Shown here piece by piece: positions 10,443-18,797 of a DNA stretch of 38,386 nucleotides. Source of the stretch: Desulfobacterales bacterium HSG2 (GTDB lineage: Bacteria > Desulfobacterota > Desulfobacteria > Desulfobacterales > 4be13); contig JAUCGI010000035.1 of assembly GCA_030378035.1 (NCBI GenBank), positions 1-38,386 of the forward strand. Reading direction: 5' to 3'. Every line of letters begins with the position of its first letter. Within the stretch, counting starts at the first letter, position 1. A program made the position numbers and the translations under genes. Under the pieces are notes generated by a model. That model was not told where the DNA came from, made no database searches, and was given only the letters and a program-made list of their open reading frames with translations.

Positions 10443-12437
10443 ATGGTTTCAAGGTTTTTGGAAGTTGGTCTTAAAGTGAAACTGCTGGTTCCCGTTTTGA
10501 TGATAATCATCATTTCCATGGGCGGAATCGGGATAGCATCCTACTACATTAACAAAAGTCACATGACAAAAAACGCCAAACTGCTTGTCACTCAGACCGC
10601 GAAGATCACATCAGACAACATAGAAAGATGTGTTGCGGAGCGACTTTACCAGATAAGGGCATGGGCAACAGGGAGGTACTGTCTTCTTTCTCTGAAAGAC
10701 GATATGAAAAAGATGAAAGCAAGAAAGGCTTTTCTGAATCAGCTTCAGGGACATCTTGAGACGTATGATTATTACCTGGCGTTTTTTTTGCTTGATGCTT
10801 CAAAAGCGGTTGCGGTGAAAACATCTGATACGGAAATCGATTCAGGGCAATTCGCAGTATCCGAAGAAGTGAGAATTTCTGATGTGTTTTATTTGGGAGA
10901 CAAACCCGTCTTCGCCATATCAGTTCCTGTCAGAAAAGGAGTTGTCAGGGGCACATTCGTCGCTTTTGTCAGTATTGACAAGATTAGTGAGAAATATGTT
11001 CTTCCTATCAAGGTGGGCGAGAAAGGTTATGCCTACCTGGTCGCACAGGGAGATATTGTGACGCACCCTGACAAAAAAAGCCTCGGGGTCAGACTGAGGG
11101 ATTATGAATGGGGAAGAGAAATTCTTGCCCGGGATTCAGGGGTTCTTGCATACATTTATAATGAGCAGGAAAAAATCGTCGCATTTCACAAGATGGGCAA
11201 CGGCTGGACAGTTTGTGTCGGCACAGATACGGATGAGTTGTTCAAGCCGGTCAGAAGTATCGGAGTGACGTATCTGATTGTAACCTTTTGCAGTCTTCTT
11301 GCTTCCGTGCTTATTGTCCTGATAATTGTGAGGAATATCACACACCCCATGAACAAAGTTGTAAAAGAGACCAATGAGTCTGCTGACAAAGTGGGGTCTG
11401 CCTCAGTCATTCTGTCGGGATACATCAGAAGGATATTTGAAGCGTTTTCCAACTTTGCCGCATCTCTGGAAGAGACTTCTTCCTCTATGGAAGAGAATAC
11501 CTCAATGATAAAGCGGAACGCAGAGTATGCTGAATCTGCCAGGAGACTTATGGAGGAAGTGGGTCATATTGTTAATGAGGTGTGGCAGAAAATGATTGAA
11601 CTGAAAAATGCCATGGGAGAGATATCAGATTCCAGCGAAGAGGTATCAAAAATCATAAAAACGATTGATGATATTGCTTTCCAGACAAATCTCCTGGCAT
11701 TGAATGCCGCAATCGAAGCCGCCCGGGCCGGAGAACACGGGAGAGGTTTTGCCGTGGTGGCCAACGAGGTCAGAAATCTGGCCCGGCGTTCGGCAGATGA
11801 GGCGAAAAACACCACAGAAATAATTCAGGCCACAGTTGGAAGAATAAAAGTCGGATCAGACATAGTGGAAAAAACCTTTACGCAATTTGAAACCGTTGTC
11901 AGAAAAGTGGGGAAATCTGTAAATCTCATTGTTGAAATTGCAGAAGCTTCAAAGCAGCAACATTTAAGCACCACGCAAATCGGCAATGCAGTTGCAAACA
12001 TGGACACCACAATTCAGCAGATAGTGCAGGAGTCAGAGGATTCTCTGAGTTACTCCGATGAACTGATAAATCTGGCCAATGCAATGAAGGATTGTGTTCG
12101 GATTATCACCAAGCTTTACTTCGGATACGAGAGGGCGTTTGAAAGAGTCCCTCACAAAATTAAGTGGAGTGAGGGAAAACGCAGATACGAAATCCAGAAT
12201 TTCTCCTTGAACAGACGGGGAGAGGTCCATTCAATCGGGATAAAAACGAATACATTTCCTGAAGAGAGAGAAGGAGGACGAATAACCCTCAGAATACCTG
12301 ACGGAGGACCGCGACCTGCCGAAGTGACCGGAATTGTGAAAAGGGTCAGTCCTGTTGGCAGCGACTATTCACTCGGAATTCTCATATCGAACTCTGAAGC
12401 GGCAAACCGTGTTTTCTACAGCAAGAAAACCGGATAA
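10443..12437 (+). CDS. Methyl-accepting chemotaxis protein with Cache sensor and PilZ-like C-terminus
   Basis: A 664-aa inner-membrane chemoreceptor. Membrane segment 1 is at about 12-34; a periplasmic Cache-type sensor spans about 40-275 ([22 protein letters not shown] is typical of the membrane-proximal Cache half); membrane segment 2 is at about 278-303. The signalling domain has the conserved hairpin [21 protein letters not shown] near residue 411, with flanking methylation helices. The last about 95 residues ([14 protein letters not shown]... to SLGILISN) resemble a PilZ barrel but lack a clean c-di-GMP motif, so binding is uncertain. The start is ATG 10443 with AAAGGAG 8 bp upstream; an in-frame TTG at 10413 is less likely. 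Its neighbour is a binding protein, a plausible ligand-presenting partner. Confidence 0.93.
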   Translation: MVSRFLEVGLKVKLLVPVLMIIIISMGGIGIASYYINKSHMTKNAKLLVTQTAKITSDNIERCVAERLYQIRAWATGRYCLLSLKDDMKKMKARKAFLNQLQGHLETYDYYLAFFLLDASKAVAVKTSDTEIDSGQFAVSEEVRISDVFYLGDKPVFAISVPVRKGVVRGTFVAFVSIDKISEKYVLPIKVGEKGYAYLVAQGDIVTHPDKKSLGVRLRDYEWGREILARDSGVLAYIYNEQEKIVAFHKMGNGWTVCVGTDTDELFKPVRSIGVTYLIVTFCSLLASVLIVLIIVRNITHPMNKVVKETNESADKVGSASVILSGYIRRIFEAFSNFAASLEETSSSMEENTSMIKRNAEYAESARRLMEEVGHIVNEVWQKMIELKNAMGEISDSSEEVSKIIKTIDDIAFQTNLLALNAAIEAARAGEHGRGFAVVANEVRNLARRSADEAKNTTEIIQATVGRIKVGSDIVEKTFTQFETVVRKVGKSVNLIVEIAEASKQQHLSTTQIGNAVANMDTTIQQIVQESEDSLSYSDELINLANAMKDCVRIITKLYFGYERAFERVPHKIKWSEGKRRYEIQNFSLNRRGEVHSIGIKTNTFPEEREGGRITLRIPDGGPRPAEVTGIVKRVSPVGSDYSLGILISNSEAANRVFYSKKTG

Positions 12438-12570
12438 AACAACAGGGACGGACCCGTTTCGGAAGCCGTGAAGCAGTTTTGCCAGTTTCTCAGCTCGTTT
12501 AAAGCGTGCAGAGAGGAAAGGCTGTCAACCTGCCGCCCCTCAGAGGCTTCGGCTCAGAGACCGGAAACCC

Positions 12571-13302
12571 CTAAAGAATCTGGCTCAGAAAGAGTTTGGT
12601 TCTGTCGTGTGTGGGATTGGTGAAGAAATGCTCGGGAGTCCCTTCTTCCACAACCGCGCCGTGATCCATGAAAATGACCCTGTCCGCCACCTCCTTTGCA
12701 AATCCCATTTCATGGGTGACAACCACCATTGTCATTCCCTCTTTTGCCAAGGTTTTCATCACATCAAGGACCTCGCCGATCATTTCAGGATCCAGCGCGG
12801 ATGTGGGTTCGTCAAAAAGCATCACTTTGGGTTCCATTGCAAGGGCCCGGGCAATGGCCACGCGCTGCTGCTGCCCGCCGGACAACTGATCCGGATAAAC
12901 GCCTGCCTTGTCCTGAATCCCCACCTTGTCCAGCAGAGCCATTGCCTTTTCCCCGGCTTCCTCCCTGTCCCGTTTGCGGACAATCATTTGCGCCAGAACA
13001 ACATTGTCAAGAACGGTTTTGTGGGGGAAAAGATTGAAGGACTGGAAAACCATTCCCACTTCCGCGCGCACTTTGTTTATATCTGTTTTGGGATCAAGGA
13101 TGTCAACGCCCTCGATATAAATATGGCCGCTGTCCGCCTCTTCCAGCCGATTCAGACAGCGAAGAAACGTGCTTTTGCCTGAGCCTGACGGCCCTATGAC
13201 AACCACAACCTCCCCTGCCTCCACTTTGTTTGAAACATCAACCAGCGCGTGAACTTCGTGGGGAGCCAAAAACGTCTTATAAATATTATGAACATCAATC
13301 AT
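12571..13302 (-). CDS. glnQ: Polar amino acid ABC transporter ATP-binding protein (GlnQ type)
   Basis: A 243-aa ATPase with Walker [10 protein letters not shown] (residues 37-45), Q-loop in [14 protein letters not shown], signature [15 protein letters not shown], Walker [15 protein letters not shown] and the H-switch VVTHEMGFA. It is typical in length and sequence for the GlnQ/HisP group that energises uptake of polar amino acids. The gene is intact, but the permease and binding-protein genes directly upstream are broken remnants, so it can work only if it pairs with a permease encoded elsewhere. It starts 4 bp after the permease remnant's stop codon. The substrate cannot be told from the ATPase. 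Confidence 0.93.
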   Translation of the reverse strand: MIDVHNIYKTFLAPHEVHALVDVSNKVEAGEVVVVIGPSGSGKSTFLRCLNRLEEADSGHIYIEGVDILDPKTDINKVRAEVGMVFQSFNLFPHKTVLDNVVLAQMIVRKRDREEAGEKAMALLDKVGIQDKAGVYPDQLSGGQQQRVAIARALAMEPKVMLFDEPTSALDPEMIGEVLDVMKTLAKEGMTMVVVTHEMGFAKEVADRVIFMDHGAVVEEGTPEHFFTNPTHDRTKLFLSQIL

Positions 13303-13306
13303 CTAA

Positions 13307-13773
13307 TCAGACCCTCTCAAGGTACTGTAGAAACATGGAAAGTGAAAATGTCAGAATGAGATATAACAGCGCGCGCACAAACCAGAGTTCAAATGGCTGA
13401 AGACTGGTTGTGACGACCTCCCGCGTGGCCTTTGTCAGTTCCCGGATTGCGATGATGCCCAGCAGAGAGGAATCTTTCACGAGACTGAGGGAATGATGCC
13501 GTCCCACGCGGTGTTGACCGGAACAAACTTGACCCCCATTGCCTTTGCCATTTGCTTGGCAACATCAATGTCAAAGCCGACAAATCTTCCTCTTTTGTCT
13601 GTCATTTCAAAAGGCATGTAGCCTGCTTCAAAACCGACCCGGAGTTCGCCTTTTTTCAGGATTTCTTCCAAAGTTGATTTTTTGGCGAGATCAATATCCG
13701 CGCCATACAATGTGGAAAACCACACAAATGTCACAGCAAGTGCGACAAGTCCCTTAAACAAAGCTTTCTTCAT
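13307..13773 (-). pseudogene. Fused remnants of amino-acid ABC binding protein and permease
   Basis: The first about 95 codons (from ATG 13773) encode the start of a GlnH/ArtI-type binding protein: a signal peptide, then LRVGFEAGYMPFEMTDKRG, VGFDIDVAKQMAKAMG and VNTAWDGIIPS. At about 13,484-13,492 the sequence switches, out of frame, to the last about 58 codons of a GlnP/HisM-type permease (LVKDSSLLGIIAIRELTKA..., final membrane helix, LERV). Roughly 170 residues of binding protein and most of the permease are missing, so a single internal deletion joined the two genes. The reading frame stops at 13,477, and the permease tail is in another frame. AGGAG lies upstream of ATG 13773. The ATPase gene follows at once. 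Confidence 0.9.
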
Positions 13774-13866
13774 AAAAATCTCCTGTTATTCAGGTTAATT
13801 TTTTGGCCGAAATATCGGCCGTTCCAACTTAAAACTTTAAGGAATTAAACAGCTTTCACTGGTCTT

Positions 13867-13943
13867 ATGCAACTTTTTCAAACCACAGAGGGCCGCGAAG
13901 TCTCAGCGGAACTCCGTTGCCTGTCTCTGTGTTTAAAAGTTGC
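13867..13943. repeat. Short inverted repeat with TGCAACTTTT ends
   Basis: TGCAACTTTTTCAAACCACAGAG (about 13867-13889, here abbreviated by its ends TGCAAC and CACAGAG) pairs with CTCTGTGTTTAAAAGTTGCA (13924-13943). The interior holds GCGGAACTCCG-like palindromic bases. It lies just after the stop of the 50-aa zinc-ribbon gene, where it could act as a terminator between two loci. Confidence 0.5.
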
Positions 13944-13948
13944 ACATC

Positions 13949-14101
13949 CTAATAAGATTTCCCCTCAGTCAGAAGTTCCCGAATCACCATTCGGATATTA
14001 CATTCCGGACATTTGGGTATATTCTCACTTGCAACATAAACAATTTCAGTGTGCTTGCATTTGGGGCAAATCACTTCCAGAGCTTCTTTTTTTACTGGCA
14101 T
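13949..14101 (-). CDS. 50-aa zinc-ribbon microprotein
   Basis: A short gene read from ATG 14101 to TAG at 13949, giving 50 residues. Four cysteines in two pairs, C12-P-K-C15 and C31-P-E-C34, form a classical zinc ribbon; the second knuckle is followed by a charged helix (RMVIRELLTEG). AAGGAG is 8 bp before the ATG, which supports real translation. Such small ribbons often bind nucleic acid or act as protein adaptors, but no specific function can be assigned. It lies downstream of the asparagine-synthetase-like gene on the same strand, 108 bp away, and could share its transcript. Confidence 0.72.
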   Translation of the reverse strand: MPVKKEALEVICPKCKHTEIVYVASENIPKCPECNIRMVIRELLTEGKSY

Positions 14102-14209
14102 ATTATAAACTCCTTAAAAAATGAACCAAGTTTAGCATGATAATCTGAAATATTCAAGACATAAAAAATTAAAATTTAACCGGCATCTTTCATATTCTGT
14201 ATTGTCCGC

Positions 14210-15991
14210 TTATCTTCTCCCTTCAATCATCTGTTCGTACCAGAACATAAAGGTGATGAGCATCCAGAGTTTCAGGCCGTAACGGTAACTCTGAATTTCG
14301 CTTCTGTCATAGTTCAGCAGATTCCGCACATAAGATGTGTTAAAGAAGCCGAGGCGTCTGAGATTTTTTTTGGAGAGCACTTTTTTCGCATAGCGCCGCA
14401 TCTCCCCTCTCAGCCAGAAGCGCACCGGAACCATCATCCCGGATTTGGGCCTCGCGATTATCGGATAAGGAACGATATCTTCGACAGCCTTTTTCAGTAT
14501 TCCTTTTTCGATATTCCCCACCAGCTTCAGATTCGGGGGACAGGCCATGCTGGTCTCGATAATTCGTTTTGAGAAAAGCGGCGGCAGCGCCAGCACGGCG
14601 TTTGCTGACGTCATCTTATCCACTTTGACGAGGATCAGATTTGCGCCTTTGAGACGGATATTGACGGCCATCAGCTTGTTCAGGAAGTGCCGGGGGACAT
14701 CCGATTCGAGAAACGGTGTGATAATGGCCGCCAGTCCCTCTCTGCCGAAGGAATCCCTGATCACATCAGGGGTGAGTATCCGGTGGAGATCATCAAAGCA
14801 TTTCCGGTATGTGAAAAGATAGGTCCGCTCCAGCCAACGGTCAGAGGTTTCCCCCGGGGGCGGTCCGTAGAGAGATGCCAGCATCATGGGAATGTTCTTG
14901 GGGCCTCCGAAACACGGGTCCCCGCCTTCGCCGTTCAGCACCATGCCTGACACCCGGGAGGCGGCCCTGGCAAGCAGGAAATTGGGAACGGTGATGGGGT
15001 CGCCGATGGGGTCATCCAGTCGCCAGATAATGTCCCGCATCTGCTTTACAAACTTTGAGGGCCGGATTTCAAGCCAGGTGTGATCGGTGTTGTACCGGTC
15101 TGTCATCATCGAGACGAAATCGTTTTCATTCGCATATTCGGGGCCGAAATGGACCGAGAATGTTTTCAGCGGAACATCGGGAAATTCCCTTGCCGCAATA
15201 GCGGCAACCGCGCTGGAATCAATGCCGCCGGAGAGGAAGATGGCCGGCGGGTTTCCATGATTGGCTGTGATGCACTCCCGGACGGATTCCTCCAGATCGG
15301 ATCGGACCCGGGCCGCGTATTCCTTTTCCGTCCGGTTCTCCTTCTCGTTCCACTCCATGTTCTCAAACACAAAGTGCCGGCGGAGAGAAACATCCCCATG
15401 GTGACAGGTCAGCGTTGTTCCGGGTTGCAGTTCGTAAATGTCCTCGAACATGGTGTGCTCCCCGGGGATAAAGCTGAAGGTGAGATATTCCGGCAGCGCC
15501 CGGACACGCATCTTTCTCGGCACCGCGGGATCAGCAAAAAGGGCTTTGATCTCGCTGGCAAAGACCAGCCGCTCCGGGTTCAGGTTCCAGTAGATCACTT
15601 TGACACCTGCCGCGTCACGGATAAGAAGGGTTTCGTCTCCCCGGGCAAACGCGGAGACAAAGGCCCCTTCAAGGGCCTGTAGTTGATGTTCAGCATTCCC
15701 GTTTGCCGAACGGAGAAGGTCGGATGCGGACGCGGCTTTGGTGTGAAAAACCTCGGCAGCATTGAAAAAGACCCCGGAATACCCAAAGGCAAGTTCTCTT
15801 TCCGGAAGGCTTGCCACATGGGAGTCAAGCGACAACGGCCCCCTGCCATGTCCGATTTCAACCACATAGTCATCCTTTAGCGGCAGCCGGGTCTTTTCCC
15901 ATCCCTTCTGACATCTGTGAGTCAATATGTCGGCCATCCGCTCTGAAAGCCCCTCTGCCGGGCGGCCGCAGTATCCGAATAAACATCCCAC
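14210..15991 (-). CDS. Asparagine synthetase-like glutamine amidotransferase
   Basis: A 593-aa protein with an N-terminal class-II glutaminase-like domain (about 1-190, including RDAAGVKVIYW and LVFASEIKALF) and a C-terminal ATP-pyrophosphatase synthetase domain with the PP-loop S254-G-G-I-D-S259. It would form an amide by adenylating a carboxylate. The start is GTG 15991, with AAGGAG 8 bp upstream. The protein then begins Met-Gly-Cys-Leu-Phe-Gly, so the usual catalytic Cys at position 2 is shifted to position 3. Glutaminase activity would need removal of two residues; otherwise the enzyme uses free ammonia. A longer in-frame start at 16078 reads through a 6-bp repeat (Lys-Phe and Thr-Phe repeats) and is rejected. 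AsnB itself or a natural-product or capsule homologue are both possible. Confidence 0.85.
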   Translation of the reverse strand: MGCLFGYCGRPAEGLSERMADILTHRCQKGWEKTRLPLKDDYVVEIGHGRGPLSLDSHVASLPERELAFGYSGVFFNAAEVFHTKAASASDLLRSANGNAEHQLQALEGAFVSAFARGDETLLIRDAAGVKVIYWNLNPERLVFASEIKALFADPAVPRKMRVRALPEYLTFSFIPGEHTMFEDIYELQPGTTLTCHHGDVSLRRHFVFENMEWNEKENRTEKEYAARVRSDLEESVRECITANHGNPPAIFLSGGIDSSAVAAIAAREFPDVPLKTFSVHFGPEYANENDFVSMMTDRYNTDHTWLEIRPSKFVKQMRDIIWRLDDPIGDPITVPNFLLARAASRVSGMVLNGEGGDPCFGGPKNIPMMLASLYGPPPGETSDRWLERTYLFTYRKCFDDLHRILTPDVIRDSFGREGLAAIITPFLESDVPRHFLNKLMAVNIRLKGANLILVKVDKMTSANAVLALPPLFSKRIIETSMACPPNLKLVGNIEKGILKKAVEDIVPYPIIARPKSGMMVPVRFWLRGEMRRYAKKVLSKKNLRRLGFFNTSYVRNLLNYDRSEIQSYRYGLKLWMLITFMFWYEQMIEGRR

Positions 15992-15998
15992 TTGTTTT

Positions 15999-16148
15999 GC
16001 TCCTTTCTCCATATCCATAAGTGTAAACTTAAACGTGAACGTGAACTTAAACTTGAACTTATACCTGAACCTGCCCATTCACGGAAAAAGAGCAGGATTG
16101 GTTTAAGTTCATGGAGAATTCCTAAATTTACACTTATGCTCCTTTCTC
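15999..16148. mobile_element. Foldback element with 12-bp inverted ends, flanked by 11-bp direct repeats
   Basis: Inverted ends CATAAGTGTAAA (16016-16027) and TTTACACTTATG (16127-16138) enclose GTGAAC/CTTAAA-type hexamers (16028-16070) and a matching right arm (GTTTAAGTTCATGG). The element is flanked by identical 11-bp direct repeats GCTCCTTTCTC (15999-16009 and 16138-16148). The left copy contains the ribosome-binding site of the asparagine-synthetase-like gene, so the duplication kept this site intact. No gene is inside. Confidence 0.6.
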
Positions 16149-16156
16149 TTAACGAA

Positions 16157-16432
16157 TTATTCTGTCATGTAAATCGCTTTTAACGCTTCAATCTGCCTGT
16201 CGGATATGTCTCCCCGGAACTGAGGGACTTTCTGCTTTTCTGAGATGAGATTTTCACGGCCGGCCTTTTCTGCCTTATCCTGAATATCCTTTTCTTTGTC
16301 AGGTAAGGTGATCGTGAATTCTTTATTACAGGATTTACAGAGAGCCTCCTTTCCCAACACGTCCTCCAGATTGATCTCTTCGACTTTATAAACCCTGTTG
16401 CAATTCGTGCAGCATATTTCTATCGTTTTCAT
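16157..16432 (-). CDS. Small zinc-ribbon protein, unknown function
   Basis: 91 residues starting MKTIEICCTNCNRVYKVEE. The N-terminal half is a zinc ribbon: a CxxC pair within ICCTNC near residues 7-11 and a second pair in LCKSCNKEFTI at about 37-40. The rest is charged and probably disordered or helical (KEKDIQDKAEKAG), ending in LKAIYMTE. The pattern is like the MJ0042-type finger often placed at the N-terminus of regulatory proteins. ATG 16432 is preferred because upstream in-frame codons overlap the next gene; no strong ribosome site is visible. It lies 61 bp after the zinc-ribbon membrane protein gene and may be co-expressed with it. Confidence 0.62.
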   Translation of the reverse strand: MKTIEICCTNCNRVYKVEEINLEDVLGKEALCKSCNKEFTITLPDKEKDIQDKAEKAGRENLISEKQKVPQFRGDISDRQIEALKAIYMTE

Positions 16433-16493
16433 CTTTTGATTTCTTATATTTTCAAGTATCAGAAAAATCGGGTCATTCAGGAAACAGCCGTAA

Positions 16494-17546
16494 TTAACCG
16501 AAGCCGCCCCCGCCGTTGTCTTTGTCCTCCCGTTCGGCAAGGAGTTCCTCACTTAATAATGCCACCCCCAGCGTGACGGCAAGCACCATGGTTCCCATCA
16601 TGGCCTTGGCGGGAGCCACATCAAAGGGCATGGTATAGCCCTTCCGGATATTTTCCATCGGGTCTCCTTTGGGCAGAATTTTTTCGAGAGCCATCTTTTT
16701 TGGTATCCACATCGGGGTTTTCAGATGGACCAAGTCCTCGGGAAACAATCCCAGGTCCCGGACATTTTTTTCTTCAAGATTCCAGTTCGGATCACTGAGA
16801 ATCCGCTTTTTCATGCCAAGCCCCTTCTCAGAAGCGTCATGCATCAGTGCGACTTCCATATCCGGATACAGCGACAGATACTCCCGGCAGGCTCTGAAAG
16901 CCCGGAGCGGATATTTTTCCTCGCTTACCACCAATGTCTTGTTCTCCAGATGAAAGCGGTTCAGAAGCAGCATATCCGCTATATCGTTCCGTTCCACGAT
17001 GAGAATCCGGTCTGGAGCATACTGGAATATCTCCTCGTCAAATTCCTCTGATTTCAGATTTTCAAAGGCTTTCCCGTCAACCATTTTTTTAATGGGATGG
17101 ACCGAGTGACAGGTATTAATTTTCCCACGCGCCTCGGATATGGAAACACCAGGCCCGATCCTGAAACGCCTTGTGATATACAAACAGACAGCTATCGGGA
17201 GAATAAGCATAACCGAAGTAACCACAACAACCGTGGTCAGATCGGCCGTAAAATATCCGATAAGAAGAAACTCAGCCGGTACCAAAATAATAAGAAAAAT
17301 AAGAATACCCAGGCATCCTGCGCAGCCATACGCCGGGCCTGCGAATCGTCGGTGAATCTGAGCGAGAAGCTGATTATAAGTGAAATAATATTCACCCTCT
17401 CCTGACACCCGATCAATCATTTTTCTGATCGCAATATCCGTGAGTTTGGGCGTTTCCTTGGGATTCAGAGCAAACCGATACCCGCATGAGCCGCATGTCA
17501 TACCATCCACATATTTCTGGTTGTGATCACATTCGGGACATTTCAT
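16494..17546 (-). CDS. Zinc-ribbon membrane protein, unknown function
   Basis: 350 residues. It starts with a zinc ribbon (C3-P-E-C6 and C18-G-S-C21), then a helical linker (30-70), two adjacent membrane helices (about 77-100 and 103-125), a cytoplasmic domain of about 190 residues and a final hydrophobic stretch (AMMGTMVLAVTLGVALL), ending in a Gly-rich tail (NGGGGFG). The middle domain has a Rossmann-like or toprim-like alternation (RILIVERNDIADMLLLN, KTLVVSEEKYPLRAF, YPDMEVALMHDASEKG), but I do not recognise a family. ATG 17546 is chosen because AGGAGG lies 9 bp upstream; the longer frame from 17591 would swallow it. Confidence 0.75.
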   Translation of the reverse strand: MKCPECDHNQKYVDGMTCGSCGYRFALNPKETPKLTDIAIRKMIDRVSGEGEYYFTYNQLLAQIHRRFAGPAYGCAGCLGILIFLIILVPAEFLLIGYFTADLTTVVVVTSVMLILPIAVCLYITRRFRIGPGVSISEARGKINTCHSVHPIKKMVDGKAFENLKSEEFDEEIFQYAPDRILIVERNDIADMLLLNRFHLENKTLVVSEEKYPLRAFRACREYLSLYPDMEVALMHDASEKGLGMKKRILSDPNWNLEEKNVRDLGLFPEDLVHLKTPMWIPKKMALEKILPKGDPMENIRKGYTMPFDVAPAKAMMGTMVLAVTLGVALLSEELLAEREDKDNGGGGFG

Positions 17547-17569
17547 ATTGTTCCTCCTAATGCTTAGGT

Positions 17570-17889
17570 TATAATTGCAAGCATCCCACATTCGGCACTG
17601 TAAATCACATCAGCCCGGGAAGTCCCTGCTGATAAGCCTTCTGCGCGGCAATAAACAGAGCGGGAGCCCATATCCAGGTGGATGCGACGCTCATCGCGCC
17701 GATCCATGTCCCAACGGACCGGTCGGTCACCAGGAACCGGTCAAGTCCTCCGGAACGGCGGCGAACCGCGCTGGTGGTAAACATTGCTGTGCCGAAAGTG
17801 ATAACAATTGCCAATGTCAGGGTGTGAGATATCATACAACAACTCCGTAAAAATAATTTCCTCAATTTCAATGAAAAGTTAAATAGCAA
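17570..17889 (-). pseudogene. Sodium:solute symporter (SSS family) N-terminal remnant
   Basis: The frame encodes the start of an SSS-family transporter: a first membrane helix (ISHTLTLAIVITFGTAMF), then the family's conserved stretch FLVTDRSVGTWIGAMSVASTWIWAPALF with AAQKAYQQGLPGLM. A TGA follows at 17605-17603 where family members have Trp; after it the same frame continues Phe-Thr-Val-Pro-Asn-Val before a second stop. The other about 400 residues of a symporter are absent, and the zinc-ribbon membrane protein gene begins 24 bp further on. This is a nonsense mutation plus 3' deletion. The likely original start is the Met at about 17,835. Confidence 0.85.
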
Positions 17890-17917
17890 AATATGAATAT
17901 CAGGTCAACAATTTTTT

Positions 17918-18493
17918 TCAAGTCCGGTTCAGAATCCGATCACATCTGCAAAACCGGCTCTTTCGGGGTCTTGGGATCGGCTTTTTGCGGGCTTTTTGGT
18001 TCTTTCCGGTGTCGGTATCTCCGATTTGGCTAAGGGCCCGTAGCACACTTTGGCAAATGAGGTCGTTATGTTTGCCGGCCCGGAGTCTGGAAATGAAAAA
18101 CGCCGTGTCGGAATCGTCCCCGATGAGTCCCAGAAGCCAGGTGGCCACTGACGCGACGAACGCGATATCATCCTCGGCGGCCGCATATAATCTGTCTTCG
18201 ATTTCAGGTGATTGTTCCACGATCTCTTTTAAATCTCGTTCATGCCGACATCCTATGGCAAACTTCAAAAAGCAGGCCCCAACATATCGCACCTGCGGTT
18301 CCGGGTCAACAAGCAGGTCAGCCAGGGGCCTGAGATGATCGGGAGCGCGGATTACGGAATTCCGACATAAAATTTCAACAATTTGCCCGCCAAGTTTGGG
18401 ATGGACATAAGAAGCATAACAGGTAACATATTTTGCCAATACTCTTACTCGGTAATTCGGAAATTGAACGAACGCGGCCATCCACAAGACCAA
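17918..18493 (-). CDS. HEAT-repeat-like protein, 5' end uncertain
   Basis: At least 191 residues of short paired helices typical of HEAT/PBS-lyase repeats, for example DHLRPLADLLVDPEPQVRYVGACFLKFAIG and DIAFVASVATWLLGLIGDDSDTAFFISRLR. A membrane or signal helix precedes them (AAITGGAFLVLWMAAFV, partly upstream of 18493). The frame stays open upstream into the inverted-repeat element at 18,550-18,797 without an ATG, so either a TTG/CTG is used (TTG 18493 is shown) or the true start was lost when the element entered. The C-terminus is basic (KKPIPRPRKSRF). The role is unknown; it would be a membrane-anchored protein-protein scaffold if expressed. Confidence 0.55.
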   Translation of the reverse strand: MVLWMAAFVQFPNYRVRVLAKYVTCYASYVHPKLGGQIVEILCRNSVIRAPDHLRPLADLLVDPEPQVRYVGACFLKFAIGCRHERDLKEIVEQSPEIEDRLYAAAEDDIAFVASVATWLLGLIGDDSDTAFFISRLRAGKHNDLICQSVLRALSQIGDTDTGKNQKARKKPIPRPRKSRFCRCDRILNRT

Positions 18494-18549
18494 GAACGCG
18501 CCGCCTGTGATCGCTGCTCCCCTGATAATCCGTCGTTTGTCCAGATTAT

Positions 18550-18797
18550 GGGGGTGGGTTGGGGTCGGACCTGGGGAACCCGCTGAATTTAAAAGAAAAC
18601 CGCTCTGAAAAAGCCCGTTTTCAGCCCTCAGACCGCCCTTTTTGCATACAAAACTGCCGCTTTAATGACGAACTCTGTTTCTTAGAACGATGATTTTGCC
18701 CCCGAAAAGGAGCTTTTAAGACCGAAAAACGCCTGTTTTCAGACTCTTTATGCTGAAATAACAACAGGATAGCCAGGTCCGACCCCAAAACCACCCC
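18550..18797. mobile_element. Inverted-repeat element with GGGGTCGGACCTGG ends
   Basis: A perfect 16-bp inverted pair, TTGGGGTCGGACCTGG (18559-18574) and its complement (18773-18788), extends with mismatches to about 25 bp each side. The interior of about 200 bp contains two direct copies of GTTTTCAG in similar context and no gene. GGGGTCAGACC-like ends are known from REP-type sequences moved by Y1 (RayT) transposases, but that link is only a resemblance. The element contributes the last about 15 codons and the stop of the PHP gene on one side and blocks the 5' end of the HEAT gene on the other. Confidence 0.6.

Noticed and set aside
15992..16078. Longer N-terminus for the asparagine-synthetase-like protein
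   Set aside because: The extra 29 residues are coded by a hexamer repeat and would place the glutaminase Cys deep inside the protein; GTG 15991 has a proper AAGGAG site.
17603..17605. Selenocysteine at the TGA of the symporter remnant
   Set aside because: The family has Trp here, no selenoprotein-type context is seen, and the frame stops again about 12 codons later.
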